This document shows, one piece after another, positions 11,568 through 21,948 of a stretch of 64,000 bases of DNA. Every line of letters begins with the position of its first letter. Position 1 is the first letter of the stretch. Position numbers and translations under genes: made by a program. Origin of the DNA: Rhynchopus sp. YZ270_cl-10 (taxonomy: Eukaryota; Euglenozoa; Diplonemea; Diplonemida; Diplonemidae); contig OZ037918.1 of assembly GCA_964035575.1 (NCBI GenBank), positions 806,001-870,000 of the forward strand, given 5' to 3'. Below the pieces are notes generated by a model that saw nothing but the letters and a program-made list of their open reading frames with translations, did not search any database and had not been told where the DNA came from.

Positions 11568-13705
11568 GGGGGATTGAGCTATGATTGAGCTGCGTTTTTT
11601 TGAGCATGTTTTCAGCTACTATTTGAATGGTGATATATTATCTTTAGCACCTTCAACTTCTCTTTTTTTACATATTTTGTTTGATGTGGGGTTGTCTGAT
11701 ATCAAAGTGTGCGTTACCCCTCAACATTCGGAATTTTACTAAAAGGTGTGACAATGAAAAACGCAGAACATTTTGATATTTTCTAGTTCTTTTTTCCCCC
11801 CCCCGTCGTTCTGGTTCTGGTCCTTTTTCTTAGCTCTCACCGAGGCAGTGCGACAGCACTACTCGGCTTTATTTCTAAGATGACTTCAAAGCACGAGAGG
11901 CTTAGGTTCATCTTATCAATTTTCTCGGTAGGTTATAGTGAAGGATTGCGTGGAGCTCACACGAAAAAAAAGGGGCGAGGTATCAAATTATTCAAATGAT
12001 TCAAGAAGAAAAAAAAATGTTTCTTTTGGTGTCGACATCATCCATGGTACTTTAGCCTTCGATTTACCCTCTTTTTTTTTATTAGATGTGTATTCATGCG
12101 AGATATTCATTTCCCAACCTTTTTAAATTTATTTTGGTGTGGCTGAATGCGGGGGGGAGGGAGTGCAAAAAAGTGTGCAGAAGTGCGCATGCTTTTACAT
12201 GTAACTGTTACATTACATTTGAAGTTGCAGGTAATTTACATGTAACGGTTTAAACATTACATATGTAATGTAACTTACTTCACCTTCGTGCAAGGAGTGC
12301 GAATCACCCCCCTTCCAGCCACGCCATTTTTTTTGGACCAGTCCAGGAATCTTTCCCCCTTTCTTCAAGGTGATTGGATAAAGGTGGGTGTGTGTATAAC
12401 GCCCTCATCTCATACCATTTTATTTTTTTTTTATTTCTCTCGACTGAAATGTGTTTTAGCACGTTTCAACCATTTTTTTTTTTTTTTTGTGTGTCTTGTC
12501 TGAAAATCATTGGTGTGTGTACAGAACATTATCCTTTTGTGTCATTTTGACGGTGAGACGTTTTTGCACTCTCTCAACTTTCTCTTTTGTTTGATTCGCG
12601 GATCTTTCTCGTGATCTTTGTGGGCACTCCTTCCCTCCACAATAGGTGCATTCCCCTTAGAGGTCCTCGTGTGTGTGTTTTTTTGTTTTATTTTGTGTTT
12701 TTATACCTACAAACGTAGCTTTTCAAAGGATAAATGGTTCCTCAAGATACAGTCGCCAATCACCCCCTATAATAGGGTGATTGTGCAATCAACGAAAAAC
12801 CCACCTTTTTCCCCCCTTTTACCTACCTATCAGAGTTACTATTTTATGTGCTCTCATCTGGGCAGGCATTGCGTGTCCTTCAGAGGTGGCCTGTGTCAAC
12901 TACCATTGTATTTCAATTTAGGTGAATCAACACCGCCCCTTTTGTTTGTTTTTGCTTTTTTTATGGGGGCATTTTTGAGGAAATGCGGAGTGAAAAAATG
13001 GAAAAAAAGTTTTTCAAAAAAAATAATAATGAAATATGTGCAACTACAAATCGTTAAGAACCTTGTTGTTTTTATTGTATTTATAATCCAACGAGTAGCT
13101 ACAGTGCGGACAGATTCAGTGCATGTGCTCAGCCTGGGCTCTGCTGAACATTTTTTCTATTGTTCGACGTAGCGGGGTTTCACACCACCCTGTGTTTGCG
13201 TTTTTTCGTGTTGCATTTTATTTTATTGCAAGGTAAGAGAGGCTTAGGATCATCTCATAAACTTTTCTGGCAGGTGACTGTTCCCACAGGGGGCGTTTGC
13301 ACTTCCAGCCTCTGTTTTCTTTCTCTTGTTCCTGTGTCGTACGGTCTCAGATGAGGGTTCCGCAAGAACTTGTCGCACTCACCGTCACAAAAACGCTGCT
13401 TCTTGGTTGGGTACAGCTTCGGGGAAAGCTTATCTGTGATGGCTGCGTAGGGTCTTAGGTTCATCTTATCTATTCTTAACGAGCATCGTGTACTTGTGTA
13501 TTCGTATCAAATGCAGAAAGCAAGCCATGCCAAGGCACACCGCAGGTTCTCCCTCCCATCCTTCCTTGCGCTCAATGCCACATTATGTCAAAACAAAGAT
13601 GTGTTTGCTGTTGCACACCCACACCCACACATCACACATCACACACAACATTGCAGAATACTTTCATTACAAGGCACCAAACACAAAAAACTAAGACACA
13701 AAACA
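11568..13705. other. Gene-free spacer with short + strand repeats
   Basis: No gene seen. Holds S-family copies (11885-11930, 13230-13270, 13447-13480), C-family copies (12540-12595, 13270-13325), a V-family copy (12713-12845), and two direct copies of TTTACATGTAAC (about 12194 and 12236) next to a palindromic TTACATATGTAA. The last 25 bases before the ATG of the next gene form an A-rich leader. Confidence 0.6.
11885..11930 (+). repeat. S motif family, about 46 bp (first copy; others listed)
   Basis: Consensus AAGGTGACTAAGCACGAGAG, then GCTTAGGTTCATCTTATAAA and CTTTTC plus a T-rich tract. Copies, all +: 11885, 13230, 13447, 26375, 31545, 34160, 35756, 49192, 53848, 55730, 57045, 62472, 62750. 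Function unknown. Confidence 0.75.
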
Positions 13706-15295
13706 ATGCACTCCCATCCGCGTGTGCTGCTGCTGCTTGCTGCAGCGACCTTGAGCACCGCGTGTTCACCTCCGATCTGTGCACCTGGTTGCAATATCAC
13801 ATACTCAACATACGTCGTGAACACGTCCTTCACCGGCAAATGCGAACCTGGTATGACGAAGGTGCACATGCCCGTGGACTCCTGCACACCCCGTGTGTTG
13901 AGTGTCAAGTCGCTGTCTGTGGACGTCTGTGGCAGTCCGTCAATTATTAGCGGTTATGAGGCAACACTGGAGTGCCTGTCTGAGGGGGAGTGCACGTACA
14001 CAGCGGACCTGGCACGCTCTTCGCAATACTGCGGCTGTGACTGTTCCGTCGAAGCGAAGTGTGCAGCACAGCAGTCGAAGCAGGTGTCCGAATGCCCACA
14101 AGACGCAGCTTGTTCGGAAGTGGAGGTGTGTGGTGTGAAGGGACTCTGCCAGCCTGTGACTAAGCGGGGAGAAGGCACGTGTGCCACAAGACCGTGCTCC
14201 GGATCCCACACGTGCACACAAGACACATCCTCCATTTACACCTGCAACCCCTTGCCAATTTCCTGCTGTGAAGCTGCTGCTATTTGTGCATCTGGAGAAC
14301 AGTCATCGAACACACCCTGCACAGCAGATGAAGTGTCGAGTGGCACGTGCAGCAGGAATGCCATATGCTGCAGTGAAGTGTTCTGCAGAACCGCAAGCTG
14401 CTCGATCGAAGAGAAGTGCGCAGCACAGCAGTCGAAGCAGGTGTCCGAGTGTCCACAAGACGCAGCTTGTTCGGAAGTGGAGGTGTGTGGTGTGAAGGGA
14501 CTCTGCCAACCTGTGACTGTGCAGGGAGAAGGCACGTGTGCCACAAGACCGTGCTCCGGATCCCACACGTGCACACAAGACACATCCACTCAGTACACCT
14601 GCAACGCCTTGCCAATTGCCTGCTGCTTGGCCATGCCTATTTGTGCCTCTGGAGAACAGTCATCGAACACACCCTGCACAGCAGATGAACTGTCGAGTGG
14701 TACGTGCAGCAGGAATGCCATGTGCTGCAGTGAAGTGTTCTGCAGAACCGCAAGCTGTTCGATTGAAGCGAAGTGTGCAGCACAGCAGTCGAAGCAGGTG
14801 TCCGACAAGTGTCCACAAGACGCAGCTTGTTCGGAAGTGGAGGTGTGTGGTGTGAAGGGACTCTGCCAGCCTGTGACTGTGCAGGGAGAAGGCACGTGTG
14901 ACACAGGGCCGTGCTCAGACCTCCACTTGTGCAGAACAGTGTCGGCATCCACGTACAGTTGCGTTCCGAGACCATTTGCCTGCTGCTTGGCGGCACCCTT
15001 GTGTGCCTCTGGAGAAGACACATCGAACACACCCTGCACAGCAGATGAAGTGTCGAGTGGCACATGCAGCAGGAATGCCATATGCTGCAGTGAAGTGTTC
15101 TGCAGGAAGGGCGGCAGTGACGATGACGTGCCCACCTACGCCTGGGTGTTGATTGCAATTGCTGCTGCTTTGCTTGTTGTGGCGGTTATTGCGGCTGTGG
15201 TGATGTGCACCCGCAAGGCACCTGCACAGGAGACAGATGTGAACGTGAACAAAGAGATAATCATGCAAAAGTCAGCACCAAACGCACTGGTGTGA
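13706..15295 (+). CDS. Array gene 1: modular Cys-rich surface protein (3 AB modules)
   Basis: 529 residues from the ATG that opens the signal peptide shared by all six paralogues (MHSHPRVLLLLAAATLSTAC); an upstream in-frame ATG exists but is not conserved. Order: signal peptide 1-20, N-terminal Cys-rich domain 21-112, three 119-residue AB modules from C113 (113-231, 232-350, 351-470; the third has one extra Lys), an Asp-rich hinge, one membrane helix 479-501, and a 28-residue tail ending NALV. Each AB module has an A part (CSIExKC to VCGVKGLC) and a B part (GEGTC, CTQDT, CTADE, CCSEVFCR). No known family recognised. Inferred as a surface receptor, adhesin or coat protein. The 5' leader CTAAGACACAAAACA is shared with gene 2. 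Confidence 0.9.
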   Translation: MHSHPRVLLLLAAATLSTACSPPICAPGCNITYSTYVVNTSFTGKCEPGMTKVHMPVDSCTPRVLSVKSLSVDVCGSPSIISGYEATLECLSEGECTYTADLARSSQYCGCDCSVEAKCAAQQSKQVSECPQDAACSEVEVCGVKGLCQPVTKRGEGTCATRPCSGSHTCTQDTSSIYTCNPLPISCCEAAAICASGEQSSNTPCTADEVSSGTCSRNAICCSEVFCRTASCSIEEKCAAQQSKQVSECPQDAACSEVEVCGVKGLCQPVTVQGEGTCATRPCSGSHTCTQDTSTQYTCNALPIACCLAMPICASGEQSSNTPCTADELSSGTCSRNAMCCSEVFCRTASCSIEAKCAAQQSKQVSDKCPQDAACSEVEVCGVKGLCQPVTVQGEGTCDTGPCSDLHLCRTVSASTYSCVPRPFACCLAAPLCASGEDTSNTPCTADEVSSGTCSRNAICCSEVFCRKGGSDDDVPTYAWVLIAIAAALLVVAVIAAVVMCTRKAPAQETDVNVNKEIIMQKSAPNALV

Positions 15296-15855
15296 TCTGC
15301 TGCAATGTGCAGTTGATGTTGAAAGCCTCTGTGCGAAGGATCCTGCCGTAGTATTTCCTGTAGCCTTATTAATAACGTGCATCACATCTGACGTCCGCTT
15401 TTAGATGAAGACGAACGTGTGTTGAACACCTCTATTTTTGTTTTTCGAGTATTTCCTAGTCCATTTAATTTGCACCCTTTTGTTGTAGTACCAGTTTGAG
15501 GCAACGTCCTCGTCTTTTCCTGACCACCTTCTGTATTCCCATCTTGTTTGGGTCACACGACACATCCACAGAAAGCACAGTGAAGAGCGCATCTCTCGCT
15601 GACCCACCCCAGCAGCCACCCCATGCACCTCGCCCCTCTCTTCGTGCTGCGAAGCAGATGCAGTTCTACAGGACATAGCGCGGCGTTTTGCTTTACGCAC
15701 CACGCACGCGGACCGTCCTCTCTGTGTTTGCTTTGCTTCTTTTGCACGTGGAGGGGTGCGTTGGGGTGGCAGCTTGCTGGTGGTGGGTCACGAGAGTGAG
15801 TAGTCACCCGCGGAGTTGAGGTGGATGTGTTGGTGTTTTTATTTTTTATTTATCT
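15296..15855 (+). repeat. Subfamily I 3' flank, copy 1
   Basis: Near-identical to the DNA after genes 2 and 3, so it was duplicated together with the gene. Holds the approximately 290-bp block (15564-15855) that also recurs after gene 4. At about 15855 the match stops at CAGACACTGCA and continues in sequence that resembles a later part of the other copies, so about 1 kb is missing or rearranged here. A 60-codon reading frame (15496-15678) is preserved in copies 1-3, but recent duplication alone explains that. Confidence 0.8.
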
Positions 15856-16520
15856 TGTGCAGACACTGCACCATCTCGCAATCCTTTCCTGTGTGTGATG
15901 TGCGGGCGAGAGACCTGCATCTTACGACATTGCTTTCTTTTGTTCCCCTTGTTACTTGCTGCTTGGTACGCCCAAGCGTCATTTTATTTTTGATTCTCTC
16001 TCTGTCACATCTTTGAAGCTAAGTCTACCCTACGAATGGTACAGGGCAGTCTTATGTGTCTCTTAATACGGTCCAAGCTCATGAAAAGCAGAGCGAACGC
16101 AACTACACCGGGACAAGCGGACGTTTCTTGGTTTGTATTTTGGTGGTGACAGAATTCTTGTTTGTTCCCACCGAAGAGCGTGTTTGGGTGAGTAAGCATT
16201 GAGCTTTGAGTCATCCGAACCGTTTTGTTCTGTTTGTGGAAGGTGTCTGTGTGTCTCTTTCACTTCGTTGCAGATGCTAAGTCCTGTAAACTATGCCCAG
16301 TTCAAAATACCCAATTGTTGTTTGCATTTATCCAGTCTCTTTGTCAGTCTTCGCCCGCTCTGAGGTGTCACAATACAGGCACACAGTGAGTGTCAAATAT
16401 CAGCGAATGTGTCCTTAGTCAGTGTGGTCGCGTCGGACACTGCAGCAGCCCTTTTTTGACTTTGTACCACCTTCCCTCCTCAGCAGAATTAGCAAACAAA
16501 AAAAACTAAGACACAAAACA
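15856..16520. other. Spacer between array genes 1 and 2
   Basis: The first part resembles 19240-19340 (GGGCGAGAGACCTG and flanks). No gene seen. Ends in the A-rich leader ACTAAGACACAAAACA before gene 2. Confidence 0.55.
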
Positions 16521-18464
16521 ATGCACTCCCATCCGCGTGTGCTGCTGCTGCTTGCTGCAGCGACCTTGAGCACCGCGTGTTCACTTCCGATCTGTGCACC
16601 TGCTTGCAACATGACGTACTCAACATACGTCGACAACACGTCTTTCACTGGCAAATGCGAACCTGGTATGACGAAGGTGCACATGCCCGTGGACTCCTGC
16701 ACACCCCGTGTGTTGAGTGTCAAGTCGCTGTCTGTGGACGTCTGTGGCAGTCCGTCAATTATTAGCGGTTATGAGGCAACACTGGAGTGCCTGTCTGAGG
16801 GGGAGTGCACGTACACAGCGGACCTGGAACGTGACGTGCCGCACTGTGACTGTAGCTGCTCCATCGAAGAGGAGTGTGTTGCACAGCAGTCGAAGCAGGT
16901 GTCCGAATGTCCACAAGACGCAGGTTGTTCGGAAGTGGAGTTGTGTGGTGTGAAGGGACTCTGCCAACCTGTGACTGTTCAGGGAGAAGGTACATGTGCC
17001 ACAGGACCGTGCTCAGACCTCCACTTGTGCGCACAAGACACATCCACTCAGTACACCTGCAACCCCTTGCCAATTGCCTGCTGTGCAGCTGCAGCTACTT
17101 GTGCATCTGGAGAAGACTCATCGAACACACCCTGCACAGCAGATGAAGTGTCGAGTGGCACGTGCAGCAGGAATGCCATATGCTGCAGTGAAGTGTTCTG
17201 CAGAACCGCAATCTGTTCAATTGAAGCAAAGTGTGCAGCACAGCAGTCGAAGCAGGTGTCCGAGTGTCCACAAGACGCAGGTTGTTCGGAAGTGGAGGTG
17301 TGTGGTGTGAAGGGACTCTGCCAACCTGTGACTGTGCAGGGAGAAGGTACGTGTGACACAAAACCGTGCTCCGGATCCCACACGTGCACACAAGACACAT
17401 CCACTCAGTACACCTGCAGCCCTTGGCCAATTGCCTGCTGCTTGGCCATGCCTATTTGTGCATCTGGAGAACAGTCATCGAACACACCCTGCACAGCAGA
17501 TGAGCTGTCGAGTGGCACGTGCAGCAGGAATGCCATGTGCTGCAGTGAAGTGTTCTGCAGAACCGCAAGCTGCTCGATCGAAGAGAAGTGTGCAGCACAG
17601 CAGTCGAAGCAGGTGTCCGAGTGTCCACAAGACGCAGGTTGTTCGGAAGTGGAGGTGTGTGGTGTGAAGGGACTCTGCCTGCATGTGACTGTGCAGGGAG
17701 AAGGCACGTGTGACACAAAACCGTGCTCCGGATCCCACACGTGCACACAAGACACATCCACTCAGTACACCTGCAACCCTTGGCCAATTGCCTGCTGTGA
17801 AGCTGCAGCTATTTGTGCATCTGGAGAACAGTCATCGAACACACCCTGCACAGCAGATGAAGTGTCGAGTGGCACGTGCAGCAGGAATGCCATGTGCTGC
17901 AGTGAAGTGTTCTGCAGAAGCACGAGCTGTTCGATTGAAGCGAAGTGTGCAGCACAGCAGTCGAAGCAGGTGTCCGAGTGTCCACAAGACGCAGGTTGTT
18001 CGGAAGTAGAGGTGTGTGGTGTGAAGGGACTCTGCCAACCTGTGACTAAGCGGGGAGAAGGTACATGTGCCACAAGACCGTGCTCCGGATCCCACACGTG
18101 CACACAAGACACATCCACTCAGTACACCTGCAACCCCTTGCCATTTGCCTGCTGCTTGGCGGCACCCTTGTGTGCATCTGGAGAAGACTCATCGAACACA
18201 CCCTGCACAGCAGATGAAGTGTCGAGTGGCACATGCAGCAGGAATGCCATATGCTGCAGTGAAGTGTTCTGCAGGAAGGGCGGCAGTGACGATGACGTGC
18301 CCACCTACGCCTGGGTGTTGATTGCAATTGCTGCTGCTTTGCTTGTTGTGGCGGTTATTGCGGCTGTGGTGATGTGCACCCGCAAGGCACCTGCACAGGA
18401 GACAGATGTGAACGTGAACAAAGAGTCGAACATGCCAGACTCAGAACCCAACGCACTGGTGTGA
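16521..18464 (+). CDS. Array gene 2: modular Cys-rich surface protein (4 AB modules)
   Basis: 647 residues. Signal peptide 1-20, N-terminal domain 21-112 nearly identical to gene 1, four AB modules of 119 residues from C113, membrane helix 597-619, tail of 28 residues ending SEPNALV. Compared with gene 1 it has one more AB module, which at DNA level is one more 357-bp unit. The same module variants recur in different positions in genes 1-3 (for example the endings CLAMPIC, CEAAAIC and CLAAPLC), which points to unequal exchange or gene conversion within the array. Function unknown; surface display is inferred from the topology. Confidence 0.92.
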   Translation: MHSHPRVLLLLAAATLSTACSLPICAPACNMTYSTYVDNTSFTGKCEPGMTKVHMPVDSCTPRVLSVKSLSVDVCGSPSIISGYEATLECLSEGECTYTADLERDVPHCDCSCSIEEECVAQQSKQVSECPQDAGCSEVELCGVKGLCQPVTVQGEGTCATGPCSDLHLCAQDTSTQYTCNPLPIACCAAAATCASGEDSSNTPCTADEVSSGTCSRNAICCSEVFCRTAICSIEAKCAAQQSKQVSECPQDAGCSEVEVCGVKGLCQPVTVQGEGTCDTKPCSGSHTCTQDTSTQYTCSPWPIACCLAMPICASGEQSSNTPCTADELSSGTCSRNAMCCSEVFCRTASCSIEEKCAAQQSKQVSECPQDAGCSEVEVCGVKGLCLHVTVQGEGTCDTKPCSGSHTCTQDTSTQYTCNPWPIACCEAAAICASGEQSSNTPCTADEVSSGTCSRNAMCCSEVFCRSTSCSIEAKCAAQQSKQVSECPQDAGCSEVEVCGVKGLCQPVTKRGEGTCATRPCSGSHTCTQDTSTQYTCNPLPFACCLAAPLCASGEDSSNTPCTADEVSSGTCSRNAICCSEVFCRKGGSDDDVPTYAWVLIAIAAALLVVAVIAAVVMCTRKAPAQETDVNVNKESNMPDSEPNALV

Positions 18465-19846
18465 TCTGCTGCAATGTGCAGTTGATGTTGAAAGCCTCTG
18501 TGCGAAGCTTCCTGACGTAGTATTTCCTGTAGCCTTATTAATAACGTACATCACATCTGACGTCCGCTTTTAGTTGAAGACGAACGTGTGTTGAACACCT
18601 CTATTTTTGTTTTTCGAGTATTTCCTAGTCCATTTAATTTGCACCCTTTTGTTGTAGTACCAGTTTGAGGCAACGTCCTCGTCTTTTCCTGACCACCTTC
18701 TGTATTCCCATCTTGTTTGGGTCACACGACACATCCACAGAAAGCACAGTGAAGAGCGCATCTCTCGCTGACCCACCCCAGCAGCCACCCCATGCACCTC
18801 GCCCCTCTCTTCGTGCTGCGAAGCAGATGCAGTTCTACAGGACATAGCGCGGCGTTTTGCTTTACGCACCACGCACGCGGACCGTCCTCTCTGTGTTTGC
18901 TTTGCTTCTTTTGCACGTGGAGGGGTGCGTTGGGGTGGCAGCTTGCTGGTGGTGGGTCACGAGAGTGAGTAGTCACCCGCGGAGTTGACCGTGGATGTGT
19001 TGGTGTTTTTCCTTTTTCTTTATCTTGTGCAGACACTGCACGTAATTACGTAGTTACGTTAGTTTTTGCTGTTGAGTCTATTCATTTGAATGTGGTACGA
19101 CGCCGCTTGGCGCCACTACCTGCATACAGCTTCCCCTTTTTTGTGTCACGTGCCAACGATGTGCTCGATGCCTTTGTCAGAGGTAACTCTTTGATAACTC
19201 CTGATGGTTTTCAAGTGACCAAGCACGCATAATGCTTGGTTTCATCCCACAAACTATTCCTGTGTATGATGTGTGGGCGAGAGACCTGAATCTTACAACG
19301 TTTCTTTCCCCTTTTTTTCTTGTTACTTTGTTGTTTGATCCGCTCCTGCAAGGAGTGTTCATCGTTCAAATTGTTCCTCTGTTCCCAAATGCCTTATCTT
19401 TGGAAAGTAGAGTGCAGTACGCACCATCTGCGCTCAGTACGACACTTTTCAAGAAAAGCAAAGCGAATGAAAGGCACCGAACTAACGGGGCTTGTCACAT
19501 TTCGTATTGAGGCAAACTTTACTCCAGTGTTGCCACGCTACCAACGTGGACCTCCCACCTATCCCAGTTGAACACGGACACACTTCTCAATTATCCAACA
19601 CAAATATAAACCCCCCCCACGGATATTATTTACCTCCACTTATTATTTACTTCACGGGTATTATTTACTCTCCCACTTATTATTTACTAATTTCTAACGT
19701 AAAAAACAGTTTTAATAAATTAAACCCGTTTATTATTTACTCTCCCGTTTATTATTTACTCCAAATTTAGTAAATAATATCCGGAGGGGGGGTTTAGATG
19801 TTTGCTTGTAATTTTTGTCACAGCGTAGTCTGCATCTGAGTGCTAT
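18465..19846 (+). repeat. Subfamily I 3' flank, copy 2
   Basis: Matches 21949-23139 nearly base for base over its whole length except for the 186-bp insertion at 19609-19794. Includes the block that recurs after genes 1 and 4 (18729-19135). No gene seen. Confidence 0.85.
19609..19794 (+). mobile_element. MITE with TA target duplication and visible empty site
   Basis: 186 bp with inverted ends of about 25 bp (AACCCCCCC, two or three variable bases, GGATATTATTTAC). It is flanked by TA on both sides (19607-19608 and 19795-19796). The paralogous flank after gene 3 reads CAAATATAGATG with a single TA, the unoccupied site. Interior holds six copies of TTATTTAC. TA duplication suits mobilisation by a Tc1/mariner-type transposase in trans; the transposase is not in the window. 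Confidence 0.93.
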
Positions 19847-20004
19847 GCGCAGTAGTACCAACACGGCAATGTCCTCGACTTGTTCTCTTCACCTCTTGCA
19901 CAGTGTGACCGCTGCCCGCAGATTATGAATTTGCACCACCCTTTTTGCAATAATCAAAGCAAACCACAGAATCAACAAGAAACACAAAACCAATACACAA
20001 AACA

Positions 20005-21948
20005 ATGCACTCCCATCCGCGTGTGCTGCTGCTGCTTGCTGCAGCGACCTTGAGCACCGCGTGTTCACTTCCGATCTGTGCGCCTGGTTGCAACATGACG
20101 TACTCAACATACGTCGACAACACGTCCTTCACCGGCAAATGCGAACCTGGTATGACGAAGGTGCACATGCCCGTGGACTCCTGCACACCCCGTGTGTTGA
20201 GTGTCAAGTCGCTGTCTGTGGACGTCTGTGGCAGTCCGTCAATTATCAGCGGTTATGAGGCAACACTGGAGTGCCTGTCTGAGGGGGAGTGCACGTACAC
20301 AGCGGACCTGGAACGTGACGTGCCGCACTGTGACTGTAGCTGCTCCATCGAAGAGGAGTGTGCAGCACAGCAGTCGAAGCAGGTGACCGAATGTCCACAA
20401 GACGCAGGTTGTTCGGAAGTGGAGGTGTGTGGTGTGAAGGGACTCTGCCAACCTGTGACTGTGCAGGGAGAAGGCACGTGTGCCACAGGACCGTGCTCAA
20501 ACCTCCACTTGTGCGCACAAGACACATCCACTCAGTACACCTGCAACCCCTTGCCATTTGCCTGCTGCTTGGCGGCACCCTTGTGTGCATCTGGAGAAGA
20601 CTCATCGAACACACCCTGCACAGCAGATGAAGTGTCGAGTGGCACATGCAGCAGGAATGCCATATGCTGCAGTGAAGTGTTCTGCAGAACCGCAAGCTGC
20701 TCGATCGAAGAGAAGTGCGCAGCACAGCAGTCGAAGCAGGTGTCCGAGTGTCCACAAGACGCAGGTTGTTCGGAAGTAGAGGTGTGTGGTGTGAAGGGAC
20801 TCTGCCAACCTGTGACTGTTCAGGGAGAAGGTACATGTGCCACAAGACCGTGCTCCGGATCCCACACGTGCACACAAGACACATCCACTCAGTACACCTG
20901 CAACCCCTTGCCATTTGAGTGCTGCTTGGCCATGCCTATTTGTGCATCTGGAGAACAGTCATCGAACACACCCTGCACAGCAGATGAGCTGTCAAGTGAC
21001 ACGTGCAGCAGGAATACCATGTGTTGCAGTGAAGTGTTCTGCAGAAGCACGAGCTGTTCGATTGAAGCGAAGTGTGCAGCACAGCAGTCGAAGCAGGTGA
21101 CCGAGTGTCCACAAGACGCAGGTTGTTCGGAAGTGGAGGTGTGTGGTGTGAAGGGACTCTGCCTGCATGTGACTGTGCAGGGAGAAGGTACATGTGCCAC
21201 AAAACCGTGCTCCGGATCCCACTTGTGCACACAAGACACATCCACTCAGTACACCTGCAACCCCTTGCCATTTGAGTGCTGCTTGGCCATGCCTATTTGT
21301 GCATCTGGAGAACAGTCATCGAACACACCCTGCACAGCAGATGAAGTGTCAAGTGGCACGTGCAGCAGGAATACCATGTGTTGCAGTGAAGTGTTCTGCA
21401 GAAGCACGAGCTGTTCGATTGAAGCGAAGTGCGCAGCACAGCAGTCGAAGCAGGTGACCGAGTGTCCACAAGACGCAGGTTGTTCGGAAGTGGAGGTGTG
21501 TGGTGTGAAGGGACTCTGCCTGCATGTGACTGTGCAGGGAGAAGGTACGTGTGCCACAAAACCGTGCTCCGGATCCCACATGTGCACACAAGACACATCC
21601 ACTCAGTACACCTGTAGCCCTTGGCCATTTGCCTGCTGTGAAGCTGCAGCTACTTGCGCATCTGGAGAAGACACATCGAACACACCCTGCACAGCAGATG
21701 AAGTGTCGAGTGGCACATGCAGCAGGAATGCCATATGCTGCAGTGAAGTGTTCTGCAGGAAGGGCGGCAGTGGCGATGACGTGCCCACCTACGCCTGGGT
21801 GTTGATTGCCATTGCTGCTGCTTTGCTTGTTGTGGTGGTTATTGCGGCTGTGGTGATGTGCACCCGCAAGGCACCTGCACAGGAGACAGATGTGAACGTG
21901 AACAAAGAGTCGAACATGCCAGACTCAGAACCCAACGCACTGGTGTGA
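20005..21948 (+). CDS. Array gene 3: modular Cys-rich surface protein (4 AB modules)
   Basis: 647 residues with the layout of gene 2: signal peptide, N-terminal domain, four AB modules, helix 597-619, tail ending SEPNALV identical to gene 2. Modules 3 and 4 are almost identical to each other at DNA level (LHVTVQGEGTC variant), suggesting a very recent internal duplication. Several modules use VTEC where gene 2 has VSEC, the wording typical of subfamily II genes 4-6. Inferred surface protein. Confidence 0.92.
   Translation: MHSHPRVLLLLAAATLSTACSLPICAPGCNMTYSTYVDNTSFTGKCEPGMTKVHMPVDSCTPRVLSVKSLSVDVCGSPSIISGYEATLECLSEGECTYTADLERDVPHCDCSCSIEEECAAQQSKQVTECPQDAGCSEVEVCGVKGLCQPVTVQGEGTCATGPCSNLHLCAQDTSTQYTCNPLPFACCLAAPLCASGEDSSNTPCTADEVSSGTCSRNAICCSEVFCRTASCSIEEKCAAQQSKQVSECPQDAGCSEVEVCGVKGLCQPVTVQGEGTCATRPCSGSHTCTQDTSTQYTCNPLPFECCLAMPICASGEQSSNTPCTADELSSDTCSRNTMCCSEVFCRSTSCSIEAKCAAQQSKQVTECPQDAGCSEVEVCGVKGLCLHVTVQGEGTCATKPCSGSHLCTQDTSTQYTCNPLPFECCLAMPICASGEQSSNTPCTADEVSSGTCSRNTMCCSEVFCRSTSCSIEAKCAAQQSKQVTECPQDAGCSEVEVCGVKGLCLHVTVQGEGTCATKPCSGSHMCTQDTSTQYTCSPWPFACCEAAATCASGEDTSNTPCTADEVSSGTCSRNAICCSEVFCRKGGSGDDVPTYAWVLIAIAAALLVVVVIAAVVMCTRKAPAQETDVNVNKESNMPDSEPNALV

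Noticed and set aside
12618-13172. 184-codon frame in the spacer before the array
   Set aside because: Composition follows the A/T-rich DNA, it overlaps a V-motif copy, and it lacks any domain.
13496-13705. Upstream start that would lengthen array gene 1 by 70 residues
   Set aside because: The extension is not shared by the paralogues and would bury the signal peptide.
15496-15678. 60-codon frame conserved after genes 1-3
   Set aside because: The DNA is nearly identical in all copies, so conservation of the frame says nothing; after gene 4 its first third is replaced by unrelated sequence.
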